Assembly (NCBI GenBank): GCA_025363655.1
Contig: JANYDK010000083.1
Coordinates: 1 to 64,000 of the forward strand
Direction of reading: 5' to 3'
DNA length: 64,000 nt
DNA from: Deltaproteobacteria bacterium
Lineage (GTDB): Bacteria > Myxococcota_A > Polyangia > Polyangiales > JADJMO01
Positions within the stretch are counted from its first letter, which is position 1. Each line of letters begins with the position of its first letter. This document shows, in pieces, positions 57,025-64,000 of the stretch. The notes beneath the pieces were generated by a model. That model had not been told where the DNA came from. It made no database searches and saw only the letters and a program-made list of their open reading frames with translations. Made by a program: the position numbers and the translations under genes.

Positions 57025-59145
57025 TCAGAGCCCCGCCACGGCCGCGAGAATCGAGGTCGGGTGGTCGTGGATGAGCGAGCGCAACTTCTTGTCGCGCCCC
57101 TCCCAGACCTCGGCCGCGGCCGTGTCCGAACGCCAGCGAGCAGCCTCTGCCCGCGCCGCCATCTCGGCGCGACCACCGCGCGCCATGTCGACCGCGAAGA
57201 CGTGATCGAGCCACACCTCGACGTCTCCCGCGCCTTCGACCGATTTGCCGATCACGTAATAGAACGCCGGCAGAACGAGCTGAGACGGAATCACCGACGA
57301 CACCCGCTGCCGACGCGCGATCTTTCGTTGCTCTTCCGGAAGCTTCGCCCGCGCCAACCAGGGCGCGAGGGCTTCGGAGAGAATGCCAGGCTCCGGCGCG
57401 AGCACCTCGTCGCCCTTGCCCACGCGAAGCGCGAGCGCGGCGTGCAACCAGGCGATGTCGTTGATGAGGCTGGTCGCCGCGTCTCCCGTGCCGAGCCGCG
57501 GGGCGAGCAGGTGCGCCGTCTTCGCGACCTCGTTCGCCTCCTCGAAGCGTCCTTGTGCGGCCAGCGCGAGCGCGAGCTGGACGTCGGCGATCGCCCGATC
57601 GGCGGCGTGCGCATCGGCGGCGAGCGGACCACTGACGAGCGCTTGCCCGAGCTCACTGGCGCGCTTCGCGTCACCGATCGTGAGAAAGAGCGTGATCGCC
57701 GTGATCCTCGCCGCCGCCTCATTTTCGAGCGTCAACTTCATCGCTCGCTCGACGTCGGCGCGCGCCTTGTCCCGCTCGCCGCGCCTCGCCCACTCCGTCG
57801 AGGCCGCGATCCACATTCCCCACGCGGCGTTGCGGAGGTAGACCTTCGGGTGCTTGCGCATCTCGAGGAGGTGCGTGTCGTACGAGGCCTCGGCTTCGTC
57901 GTATCCGTCCTTGTCCTTGCCCGGAGGATAGGTCTCCTTCGCCCCGTCCGCGGTCGTCTCCAGCAGCGCCGCGGCCGCTTCGAGGGGCGCCGGATCGCAT
58001 GCATAGGGCTGATCACCGAAGAGGCCGGTCTCGGGACGGAGCAACATGCTCGGCGTCAGCTGCAGCGACTCCTTCGGCACCACCACCAGCGAGCCACCTT
58101 GGAAGGTGTGCGAATCGACGAGCGCGAGCGTGCCGAGGACGTCGTGCTTCTTCTGCGTCAGGGCTTGGGCGACGAAGGGCAGTCGATCTCCCGGCTCGAG
58201 AAATTCTTCCTTGAGGTGCCGCTCGGCGGCATCGAGCGCCGAGGGATCGACGCTCTCGACGAGCGCGTCCATCTCGTGCTGCTCGAACTCGCCGACGCGT
58301 CGCGGGTCGAACCCGAGCGCTTCCGACGGCTTGGCACCGCAGGCCACGATCGCGAGTCGCGCGTTGAGCCACCCCGAGCGAGCCGACGTGATGTCGGTGC
58401 GGTACTCGGTGTCCGCGACCGCGAGCGCGGCGATGCCGTTCTTCCGATCGCCGAGCAAGCAGAGCCACGCGCCACGCTGCAGGTTGTAGTCGTAGGCGTA
58501 TTTTTCCGAGCGAACGACGCTCGCCGCGCGACGGATGGCGTCGAAATCGGTGACGGCAACGCTTGCCTGCAAGACGTTCAGCCAATCGCCATGATCACCG
58601 ATGCCGGCGTCCGTCGCAGCGAGCTCGGCGAACGCGCCGCTCAGCCACGCATGTGCGAGCGACGCCGATCGGCCGTTCGGCAGGAGCGGATCGTTCCCGG
58701 CCTGGAGGAGCGCGAGAACGGCGCTCTTGCGCGCAGCTGCGTCGGGATGGGTCGCGACGGCGTCGGTGAGCACGTACTCGTAGCCGCTGTAGAGCGAGCT
58801 CGCCTCGTCGGCCAACGCCTCTTTGCGCGTCGATGGCCAGAGCTTCGGCAGCCAGTTCCACCAGCGCTGCCTGCCGACGCACGACATCGGGTCGCTACTG
58901 GCGTGCTCCCAATGCTCGTTGAGGCAGTCGACGGCGGCCTTGTGGCCCCGCTCGAACATCCAACGCGGCAAGTGCGCGCCGGTGAAATACAGTGCGTAGA
59001 GAATGGCCACGGCCGCGGCGATGCGCCTCGTCAGCGCACGCCGCCGCAGCACCTTCCGCTCGGCTTCGGCGAACGGATTGTCCTCATCGCTCGGCTCACC
59101 ACGGTTCCCCGGCAAACCAGTGTGACCGAGCGGATTCTGGTCCAT
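57025..59145 (-). CDS. Large membrane-anchored helical-repeat protein
   Basis: A 706-residue protein. A single transmembrane helix (about 36-58) near the N-terminus, followed by a long mostly helical region with TPR-like spacing, for example ERDKARADVERAMKLTLENE and ADVQLALALAAQGRFEEANE, and many Ala/Leu/Glu. No catalytic motif seen. Probably a periplasmic or cytoplasmic scaffold; topology uncertain. It starts 9 bp after the DUF2505 gene stop and may be in an operon with it. Confidence 0.7.
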   Translation of the reverse strand: MDQNPLGHTGLPGNRGEPSDEDNPFAEAERKVLRRRALTRRIAAAVAILYALYFTGAHLPRWMFERGHKAAVDCLNEHWEHASSDPMSCVGRQRWWNWLPKLWPSTRKEALADEASSLYSGYEYVLTDAVATHPDAAARKSAVLALLQAGNDPLLPNGRSASLAHAWLSGAFAELAATDAGIGDHGDWLNVLQASVAVTDFDAIRRAASVVRSEKYAYDYNLQRGAWLCLLGDRKNGIAALAVADTEYRTDITSARSGWLNARLAIVACGAKPSEALGFDPRRVGEFEQHEMDALVESVDPSALDAAERHLKEEFLEPGDRLPFVAQALTQKKHDVLGTLALVDSHTFQGGSLVVVPKESLQLTPSMLLRPETGLFGDQPYACDPAPLEAAAALLETTADGAKETYPPGKDKDGYDEAEASYDTHLLEMRKHPKVYLRNAAWGMWIAASTEWARRGERDKARADVERAMKLTLENEAAARITAITLFLTIGDAKRASELGQALVSGPLAADAHAADRAIADVQLALALAAQGRFEEANEVAKTAHLLAPRLGTGDAATSLINDIAWLHAALALRVGKGDEVLAPEPGILSEALAPWLARAKLPEEQRKIARRQRVSSVIPSQLVLPAFYYVIGKSVEGAGDVEVWLDHVFAVDMARGGRAEMAARAEAARWRSDTAAAEVWEGRDKKLRSLIHDHPTSILAAVAGL

Positions 59146-59154
59146 CGTCGGCGA

Positions 59155-59685
59155 CTACGCAGAACCCTTCTTCTGCGCCAGGAACTCGCCGACGCACTTG
59201 GCCTCGCCGTCGAGCAGCTTCTCTGCTTCGGAGCGGATGATGCGCTCGGCGATGGCGGTGAGCGGACGGAGCAGGAAGCTGACGTTGACGATCTCGAGCG
59301 TGCCCTCGATGGTGCGCTCGGTCTTCCCGCCCGGGAGCTCCTTCAGCGACATCGTGCCCTTGTTGACGAGGTGCTTCTTCACGCCGTCGCGCACCGCCGC
59401 GTTGACGAAGGAGCCCTTGAACGTCTGCTTGTCGAACGACGACTCCTCGACGAAGGCGAGCATCTCCGGCGGGATCTCTTTCGGGCCGACCTTCTTGATG
59501 ATCGGACGCGGGCGATACCGGACCTTGCGGCGGACGACCGTCCCCTCCTCGATGCGCTCCTGGGGAATGGCTTCCTCCATGAGCGGGTGGTTCTTGAGGA
59601 GGAACGCCGGCATCTCGGGATCGAGCATGGCTTCGGCGACGGCGCTCGGGGGAGCGTCGAACGTGTGGACGATCGAGAACTTCAT
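59155..59685 (-). CDS. DUF2505 family protein (START/SRPBCC-like)
   Basis: A 176-residue protein starting MKFSIVHTFDAPPSAVAEAM, the usual DUF2505 opening. The rest (EGTVVRRKVRYRPRP, ELPGGKTERTIEGTLEI, ERIIRSEAEKLLDGEAKC) follows the SRPBCC beta-sheet with a long C-terminal helix, a fold that binds hydrophobic ligands. Ligand unknown. Starts 57 nt after the DAG-kinase stop and sits 9 nt upstream of the next gene. Confidence 0.85.
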   Translation of the reverse strand: MKFSIVHTFDAPPSAVAEAMLDPEMPAFLLKNHPLMEEAIPQERIEEGTVVRRKVRYRPRPIIKKVGPKEIPPEMLAFVEESSFDKQTFKGSFVNAAVRDGVKKHLVNKGTMSLKELPGGKTERTIEGTLEIVNVSFLLRPLTAIAERIIRSEAEKLLDGEAKCVGEFLAQKKGSA

Positions 59686-59742
59686 GACGTGGGTCCTCAT
59701 GCGGCAGGTCGGCGCAACGGGATACTGCTGCGCGTGCGTGGC

Positions 59743-60864
59743 TTACGAGGCAAACGCTCCCGGCGCAAGGATTCGGAGGCGGTCTCCGCGCGAAATGGCG
59801 ATTCTTCGTGCGGCGCGTAGGTCGCCGTCGAGGACGTAGGGGCCTCTCCCGTCGGGGAAACGGACGATCAACGTCTTCACCAGGCCGTCGAAATGCGCTT
59901 CGCGGCCGAGGCGTTCCGGGGGTTCTCCGTCGCGTCCGCCCGGTCGCGGGTCGGTGTGGGCGTCGAGGGAGAACGGGGCATCGCTGATCGGTGCGCCCCG
60001 CAGCACCCGCACCATCCGCGGCCCGAGCGCGCGAGGTGTGAGGCCGCTGACGACCGCGTGCACGCGCGACTCGTCCTCCGTCGCGCGAGGAGTGACGCGC
60101 ATCCCGAGCCCCAAATCTTCGAGGATCGACGCAGCCACGAGGCTCGAAGCGCGCCAAGGCAAGCGCACCTCGCGGCCGTTCTCGTCTTCGACGGCGACGT
60201 CGCAGCGCAACGGCGACAACACCTGACGTGCGAGCGCACCACCGTAGAACGACTGCACGAAGACGCGCGCGACGATCGATGCCGCGCCGATCAAGCCAGT
60301 GCCTTGCGACGGACCCTCGAGCTCGTCGCCCGCCTCACTCGCGGCCGCGCGAGGATCGTAGAGCGCGAAGAAAGATGCCACGAGGCCCGTCCCGAAGATG
60401 AAGCCGAGGCTCTCTGGATGATCGTCGGCGCGCACCGAGAGCGCGCGTCGCTCGAGGAGCTTCGGTCTCGTCGCGCACGCAGCCTCGAGCACCGCGCCGA
60501 TTTGGTCGCGCGTCCGATGCTTCGAGAGCAAGGGTACGTGCGGCGTGAGCTCGAGCGAACGCGCCACCGTGCCGACGGTGCCGCCGGCAGCGAGGGCGAG
60601 GATCGGCATCTCCGCCCCGAACGCGACGGCTGCGCGATGCAGGGCGGTGGCGCCCGCTGCGTAACTTCCATCGCCGCCGCAGAGGACGACCGTCTCGACC
60701 GCGCCCTCGGCGAGCTCTTTCGCCACGGCATCGAGCTCGGCACGTGTGCGCGTCACGTGGACCGTCGCCCGCGTCCCAGCGAGCGCCTTCACCTCGTCGA
60801 CGAGGCCGAGATCCTCGACGAAGCGTCGCGCGTTGGCGTTGACGACGAGGGCCACGCGGGACAT
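59743..60864 (-). CDS. Diacylglycerol/lipid kinase family protein
   Basis: A 373-residue protein of the DAGK catalytic family. N-terminal VALVVNANARRF, the nucleotide loop VLCGGDGSYAAGATAL, and PILALAAGGTVGTVARSLEL (GGT.N-like) are the family motifs. The C-terminal beta-sandwich carries a sheet pair (VEDENGREVRLPWRAS, YVLDGDLRAA). Phosphorylates a lipid alcohol; the asparagine usually at the end of the GGT motif is absent here, so activity and substrate need testing. First gene of the minus-strand run to 57025. Confidence 0.88.
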   Translation of the reverse strand: MSRVALVVNANARRFVEDLGLVDEVKALAGTRATVHVTRTRAELDAVAKELAEGAVETVVLCGGDGSYAAGATALHRAAVAFGAEMPILALAAGGTVGTVARSLELTPHVPLLSKHRTRDQIGAVLEAACATRPKLLERRALSVRADDHPESLGFIFGTGLVASFFALYDPRAAASEAGDELEGPSQGTGLIGAASIVARVFVQSFYGGALARQVLSPLRCDVAVEDENGREVRLPWRASSLVAASILEDLGLGMRVTPRATEDESRVHAVVSGLTPRALGPRMVRVLRGAPISDAPFSLDAHTDPRPGGRDGEPPERLGREAHFDGLVKTLIVRFPDGRGPYVLDGDLRAARRIAISRGDRLRILAPGAFAS

Positions 60865-60957
60865 TTCCCGCGCTTCTTAGCACGAGGAACGCGCCGCCTC
60901 GGCGAGGTCGTGTTTGACCGGTTTGCCAGACCCCGACAAAGTCATAGAGTTCTCCAG

Positions 60958-62298
60958 ATGAAGTCCTTACGCCGTGCCGCTGCGATCTTCGCTCCCCTCG
61001 CCCTCGCCGCTGCTTGCGGCGCCGATCCCGCGGTTCGCGCCGCGCAGCACGGCGACATCGCTGCGCTCGGTCGCGAGCTCGACGAACGCGCCGCGCAAGG
61101 CAAGCTCGATGAAGGCACTGCTCGCAAGGTCGCCCGCGCGCTCCTCGCCCACGACCTCGAGCGCGTCGAAGGCGACGCCGGTGCTACCAAGGTCGGCTCT
61201 CTCGGGATGTGCGCGCGCGCCCTCGAAGATCCCCTCCGCGATCTCGCCTCGGGTACCGACGTGGCCAGCGCCGCCGCCGCCGAGCTCCTCGTCGACGTCG
61301 ATCTCGCCGCAGTCGACGCCTACACGCCTGCCCACGCCGACGATCCGGTCGCTCGATGGCGCGCCGTCGCCACGCGCGGAATGCTCGGCGTCGCGAACGC
61401 CGACAAGCGCGCCGCTCGCAGCAAGTCCGACGATCGCTTCATCCGTCTCGCCGCCGTCGAGGCCGCCGGTGACAGCGGTTGCGCCTCGGATTTTCCACTC
61501 CTTCTCGACTCGGCCCGCCGCGATCCCGAGGTCATCGTCCGCGTCAGCGCGGTACGCGCGCTCGCCCGCGTCGCCGATCGCCTCGAGGGCGACGTCGTGC
61601 GCGCCGAGATGGTCGATCGCTTGGTCGAGCTCGCCCATGGTCGCGACGAAGCGCTCCGTGGCGCGGTGGCACGCGCGCTCGCCGTGCCGGCGCTCTTTCC
61701 CAACGGCGGTGAGCGAGCGCTGAACGAGCTCGTCGGCAAGGAGACGGGACACGTCGCCATCGAAGCCGCGGCGGCGTTGATGATGGCCGGAAGCGCCGAA
61801 GGACCGGTGCGTCTCGGTCAGCTCGCGACCGCGGGCGATGGCGCGGTGCGAGCACACGCCTTGCGCCTCCTCGATCCGCAACGCCCCGAGCACCTCGATG
61901 TCCTCGCCGCAGTCCTCTACACCCAAGGCGCCGAGACCAGCGAGCTCCGCTACGTCGCCGCCAGCTCGCTCGCGCACCTTCCCGCGGGAACTGCCGCCAG
62001 TCTCCCCAGGCCGAAGGGCGAAGACCTCCAGGGCAAGGCCTTCGCGGTCCTGGCGCAGCTCGCGCTCGACAAAGACAAGGTCGGTACCGACGCCGCCATC
62101 ACGCTCGCGGAGCTCGGACACGACGAGATTCGTCCGCGTCTCGCCGAAGAGCTGAAAATTGCCTCGCCGATGCGTCCGCGCGTCGCGGCTGCGCTCGCCC
62201 ACCTCGGTCACACGGCCGACGCACGCGCGCTCCTCGCGGCCGGCGACGTCGATCTACGCGACGCCGTGGCGTGCGCAATTCTCGGTGCCGGCCGCTGA
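60958..62298 (+). CDS. HEAT-repeat lipoprotein
   Basis: A 446-residue protein with a signal peptide and lipobox-like LAAACG near residue 18. The mature protein is an Ala/Leu-rich superhelix of HEAT-like repeats (RFIRLAAVEAAGDSG, EVIVRVSAVRALARVA, ALRGAVARALAVPALF, HVAIEAAAALMMAG), probably 9 or more. Such scaffolds mediate protein contacts in the envelope. Specific role unknown. Divergent from the lipid kinase gene. Confidence 0.85.
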   Translation: MKSLRRAAAIFAPLALAAACGADPAVRAAQHGDIAALGRELDERAAQGKLDEGTARKVARALLAHDLERVEGDAGATKVGSLGMCARALEDPLRDLASGTDVASAAAAELLVDVDLAAVDAYTPAHADDPVARWRAVATRGMLGVANADKRAARSKSDDRFIRLAAVEAAGDSGCASDFPLLLDSARRDPEVIVRVSAVRALARVADRLEGDVVRAEMVDRLVELAHGRDEALRGAVARALAVPALFPNGGERALNELVGKETGHVAIEAAAALMMAGSAEGPVRLGQLATAGDGAVRAHALRLLDPQRPEHLDVLAAVLYTQGAETSELRYVAASSLAHLPAGTAASLPRPKGEDLQGKAFAVLAQLALDKDKVGTDAAITLAELGHDEIRPRLAEELKIASPMRPRVAAALAHLGHTADARALLAAGDVDLRDAVACAILGAGR

Positions 62299-62323
62299 GA
62301 AAACTGTGCCTGTGCCTCTGCGC

Positions 62324-62830
62324 TCAGCCGCCGCCGCAAGTCGCCTTGCAGGAGCTCGCCCCGCTGGTATCGAGCACCGAGGTGCCGCCACTGTCCTTGC
62401 ACGTATAGGCCGCCGAGAGGCAGTCGTAGAACGACGTGAGATCGCAAGCCGACTTGGTGTGGGTGCACCCCATCGCCGATGGTTCGTAGGGCGTGGGCAC
62501 GCAGGGGAGCGTGTTGATGGTGTCGACCCACGCGCTGCACACGTTGTAGTTGTCGAAGCTGGCGCTGCTGCCGGTGTCGACGACCACGGTGCCTGTGTCC
62601 TTCGGCGTCGACGTGCCGGTGTCGTTGTGCGTACCGGTGCCGGTGTCGGCGGTGGGGTTGCTGGTCTGGCCGGTGCCGACGCCACCAGGCCCGAGCACCG
62701 ACGAGACGCCGCCCGCTTGGCCGAAGCCGCCGGGAGGACCGCCGATGGAGGGCGTGCCGGCGCCGCCGCTGCTGCAAGCGATGAACGCGGCCACGGGCGT
62801 GAAGAAGGCAAGTGCGTGGAGGATGCGCAT
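62324..62830 (-). CDS. Cys-rich lipoprotein with Thr/Gly linker
   Basis: A 168-residue protein with lipobox AAFIAC near residue 20, a Gly/Thr/Ser linker (GTGTHNDTGTST), and a C-terminal domain with eight cysteines (CSAWVDTINTLPCVPTP, CTHTKSACDL, CLSAAYTC, CKATCGGG). Starts 11 nt after the beta-barrel gene stop, so likely one operon. Unknown function. Confidence 0.8.
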   Translation of the reverse strand: MRILHALAFFTPVAAFIACSSGGAGTPSIGGPPGGFGQAGGVSSVLGPGGVGTGQTSNPTADTGTGTHNDTGTSTPKDTGTVVVDTGSSASFDNYNVCSAWVDTINTLPCVPTPYEPSAMGCTHTKSACDLTSFYDCLSAAYTCKDSGGTSVLDTSGASSCKATCGGG

Positions 62831-62841
62831 GGTCGTCGACC

Positions 62842-63621
62842 TCAGAAGTAGTAGATGGCAGCGACGTTCCCGCTGAAGATGTTCCAGGGGTTCGACATGG
62901 TGAACGTCGAGATGGTGGTCTTCGAGGCCGACTGTTCGACCGAGTCGGTCTTCGTCTTGCCAGACACCGTATCGAACGCAAGTCCGACCGAGCCGACCAG
63001 CGCCAGCTCCGGAATACCGATGAAACCGAACTGGATTTCCGCACCCGCGGTGGCGCCGACGGCGATGCGCGTGCCGCTGAGATCGGTGTTCGGACCGGTG
63101 CCGGTCGGTTTGATGGTCTGCGTCGCGTAGCCGATGATCGCCTGCGGCTCCAAGACGAACGTGTAGTGCTTGCCGGTCGCCAGCGCGAGGGCGACGCCGC
63201 CTTTGAGCGCGAAGGCCGTCGCCGCCGGCCCGTCGCTCGTGTTGCCGGCAGCGGTCGTCGACGAAGATGTCGAGCCGAACCCGAGGCCGCCAGTGATCGC
63301 GAGCGTGGGGCTCGTCCAGTAGCGCATGCCGAGGATCTGCGCCGGCAGCGAGGCGCCGAGACCAAGGGGGATGTCGAGCTGCCCGAGGTAGCCGATGCCG
63401 ATCTTGCCGACGACCAAATCGTGGTCGTTGGGACCCGCGGCGGCCGCCGGCGTCACGGTGCTCGTCGACGCCACCGAGACGGAGGCCGCGGCCACCTTCG
63501 GCTTCGGTGCCTCTTCTTCCTCGCTCTCCTGGTCCTTCTTCTTGTCGTCGTCGGCAGCGAAGGAAGGAGCGGCGACCATGACGGCGGCGGCAAGTGCGGA
63601 GAAGATCAGCGAGATGCGCAT
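62842..63621 (-). CDS. Outer-membrane beta-barrel type protein
   Basis: A 259-residue protein from the Met at 63621. Cleavable signal peptide (ending AAPSFA), acidic Lys/Glu segment, then alternating beta-strands (VVGKIGIGYLGQLDIPLGLG, MRYWTSPTLAITGGLGFG, FALKGGVALALATGKHYTFV, IAVGATAGAEIQFGFIG) and a C-terminal aromatic end (YYF), which fits an 8- to 10-stranded barrel. Typical of small porin-like proteins in myxobacteria. Upstream partner of the Cys-rich lipoprotein. Confidence 0.85.
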   Translation of the reverse strand: MRISLIFSALAAAVMVAAPSFAADDDKKKDQESEEEEAPKPKVAAASVSVASTSTVTPAAAAGPNDHDLVVGKIGIGYLGQLDIPLGLGASLPAQILGMRYWTSPTLAITGGLGFGSTSSSTTAAGNTSDGPAATAFALKGGVALALATGKHYTFVLEPQAIIGYATQTIKPTGTGPNTDLSGTRIAVGATAGAEIQFGFIGIPELALVGSVGLAFDTVSGKTKTDSVEQSASKTTISTFTMSNPWNIFSGNVAAIYYF

Positions 63622-63865
63622 GGATGACTCGTTTCGTGGAGGAGAGGAGCGCCAGACTGCGTTGGCGCCCCTACCTAATCGCCCCCAACCTCGCGTCAAG
63701 CGCACCAACCTACTTATTTTCAGGCATTTGCGCATTTGAATATCGACGCCGAACAAGCGTCTCCCGTGGTTTCGCCGAGCGCCCACGCCGCCGTGCCCAT
63801 GCTCGCGCCCGCTCCCGGGGATCCCCCTTGACGCATTCGCCTCCCGCCCGCTACGCCACTCGTCC

Positions 63866-64000
63866 ATGCGTCGCCCTTCTCCCCTCGCGCTCTCCCTCAC
63901 CCTCGCCCTCTCTCTCGGCACCTCCGGCTGCATCAAGAAGATGCTCGTCGACGGCCAAATCGAGGGCACGCGCAAGGGCTCGGCGGCGATGAACGGCACC
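63866..64000 (+). CDS. TatT-like lipoprotein, 5' end only (cut by window edge)
   Basis: Begins MRRPSPLALSLTLALS with a lipobox SGC near residue 22, then IKKMLVDGQIEGTRKGSAA. This start matches the 'TRAP transporter TatT component family' lipoproteins of myxobacteria as I remember them (TPR-type periplasmic partner of a TRAP transporter in spirochaetes). Only 45 codons are in the window. Confidence 0.55.
   Translation, partial: MRRPSPLALSLTLALSLGTSGCIKKMLVDGQIEGTRKGSAAMNGT

Noticed and set aside
57061-59820. A 919-codon open frame on the plus strand
   Set aside because: It is the antisense shadow of the helical-repeat and DUF2505 genes in GC-rich DNA; it is Arg/Val-rich and has no domain or SD.

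Overview
The window reads as chromosome of a high-GC, predatory or soil-type Myxococcota, most likely Polyangia (Labilithrix or Sorangium relatives). This is inferred from gene content: many lipobox lipoproteins, two Ser/Thr kinases with membrane anchors, an RCC1-repeat lipoprotein, a MYXO-CTERM-like sorting tail, TonB/AgmX-type C-terminal domains, a prokaryotic pentameric ligand-gated channel and a 4-gene glucan block. No rRNA, CRISPR array or complete mobile element was found. A transposase tail sits at the left edge, and a TatT-like lipoprotein is cut by the right edge.

Region 1 (1-7.4 kb) is the most unusual part. Everything from 7368 down to 361 lies on the minus strand: 15 tRNA genes for 11 amino acids, interleaved with five protein genes (acyl-CoA ligase, esterase, 4-oxalocrotonate tautomerase, a small unknown protein, and last a TROVE/Ro60-like RNA-binding protein). 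Several tRNAs are non-canonical by hand folding: four have C instead of U at position 33, tRNA-Thr lacks normal elbow residues, and tRNA-His lacks an encoded G-1. Some protein genes stop 1-5 nt from a tRNA 5' end, which implies shared mRNA-tRNA transcripts. A perfect hairpin lies between the last tRNA and the TROVE start. Ro60 proteins bind tRNA-like Y RNAs and misfolded RNAs, so the pairing may be functional; this is inference. A separate small transcription unit (7.74-8.03 kb) has its own consensus promoter and hairpin, and encodes a 54-residue peptide or a structured RNA.

Region 2 (8.2-33.3 kb) carries a ClC channel, a Ser/Thr kinase, and a five-gene coupled operon of two substrate-binding proteins (one fused to vWA), a coiled-coil membrane protein, a TPR-like protein and a duplicated-domain lipoprotein. 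A molybdopterin oxidoreductase follows, divergent from an HxlR regulator. Next come a receptor with an N-terminal TonB-type domain and a run of secreted proteins: C39-like peptidase, GH25 lysozyme, an NBR1-type Ig protein with an LytM-like end, and an RCC1 protein.

Region 3 (33.4-51 kb) holds an MBL-fold hydrolase, a GH92 mannosidase, a dienelactone hydrolase, and an XRE/MmyB regulator divergent from an alpha/beta hydrolase across a perfect palindrome. It also has the ligand-gated channel and a glucan block: MalQ, a TreZ-like protein that has lost every GH13 catalytic motif, an ExbD-like lipoprotein and GlgX.

Region 4 (51-64 kb) contains small zinc-ribbon and KGG-motif proteins, a degenerate receiver, a rhomboid-like membrane protein, a kinase-AgmX fusion, several uncharacterised proteins, a diacylglycerol kinase family protein, a HEAT-repeat lipoprotein and a beta-barrel protein. 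A palindromic dispersed element (near 0.3, 6.8 and 33.5 kb) recurs in intergenic DNA.
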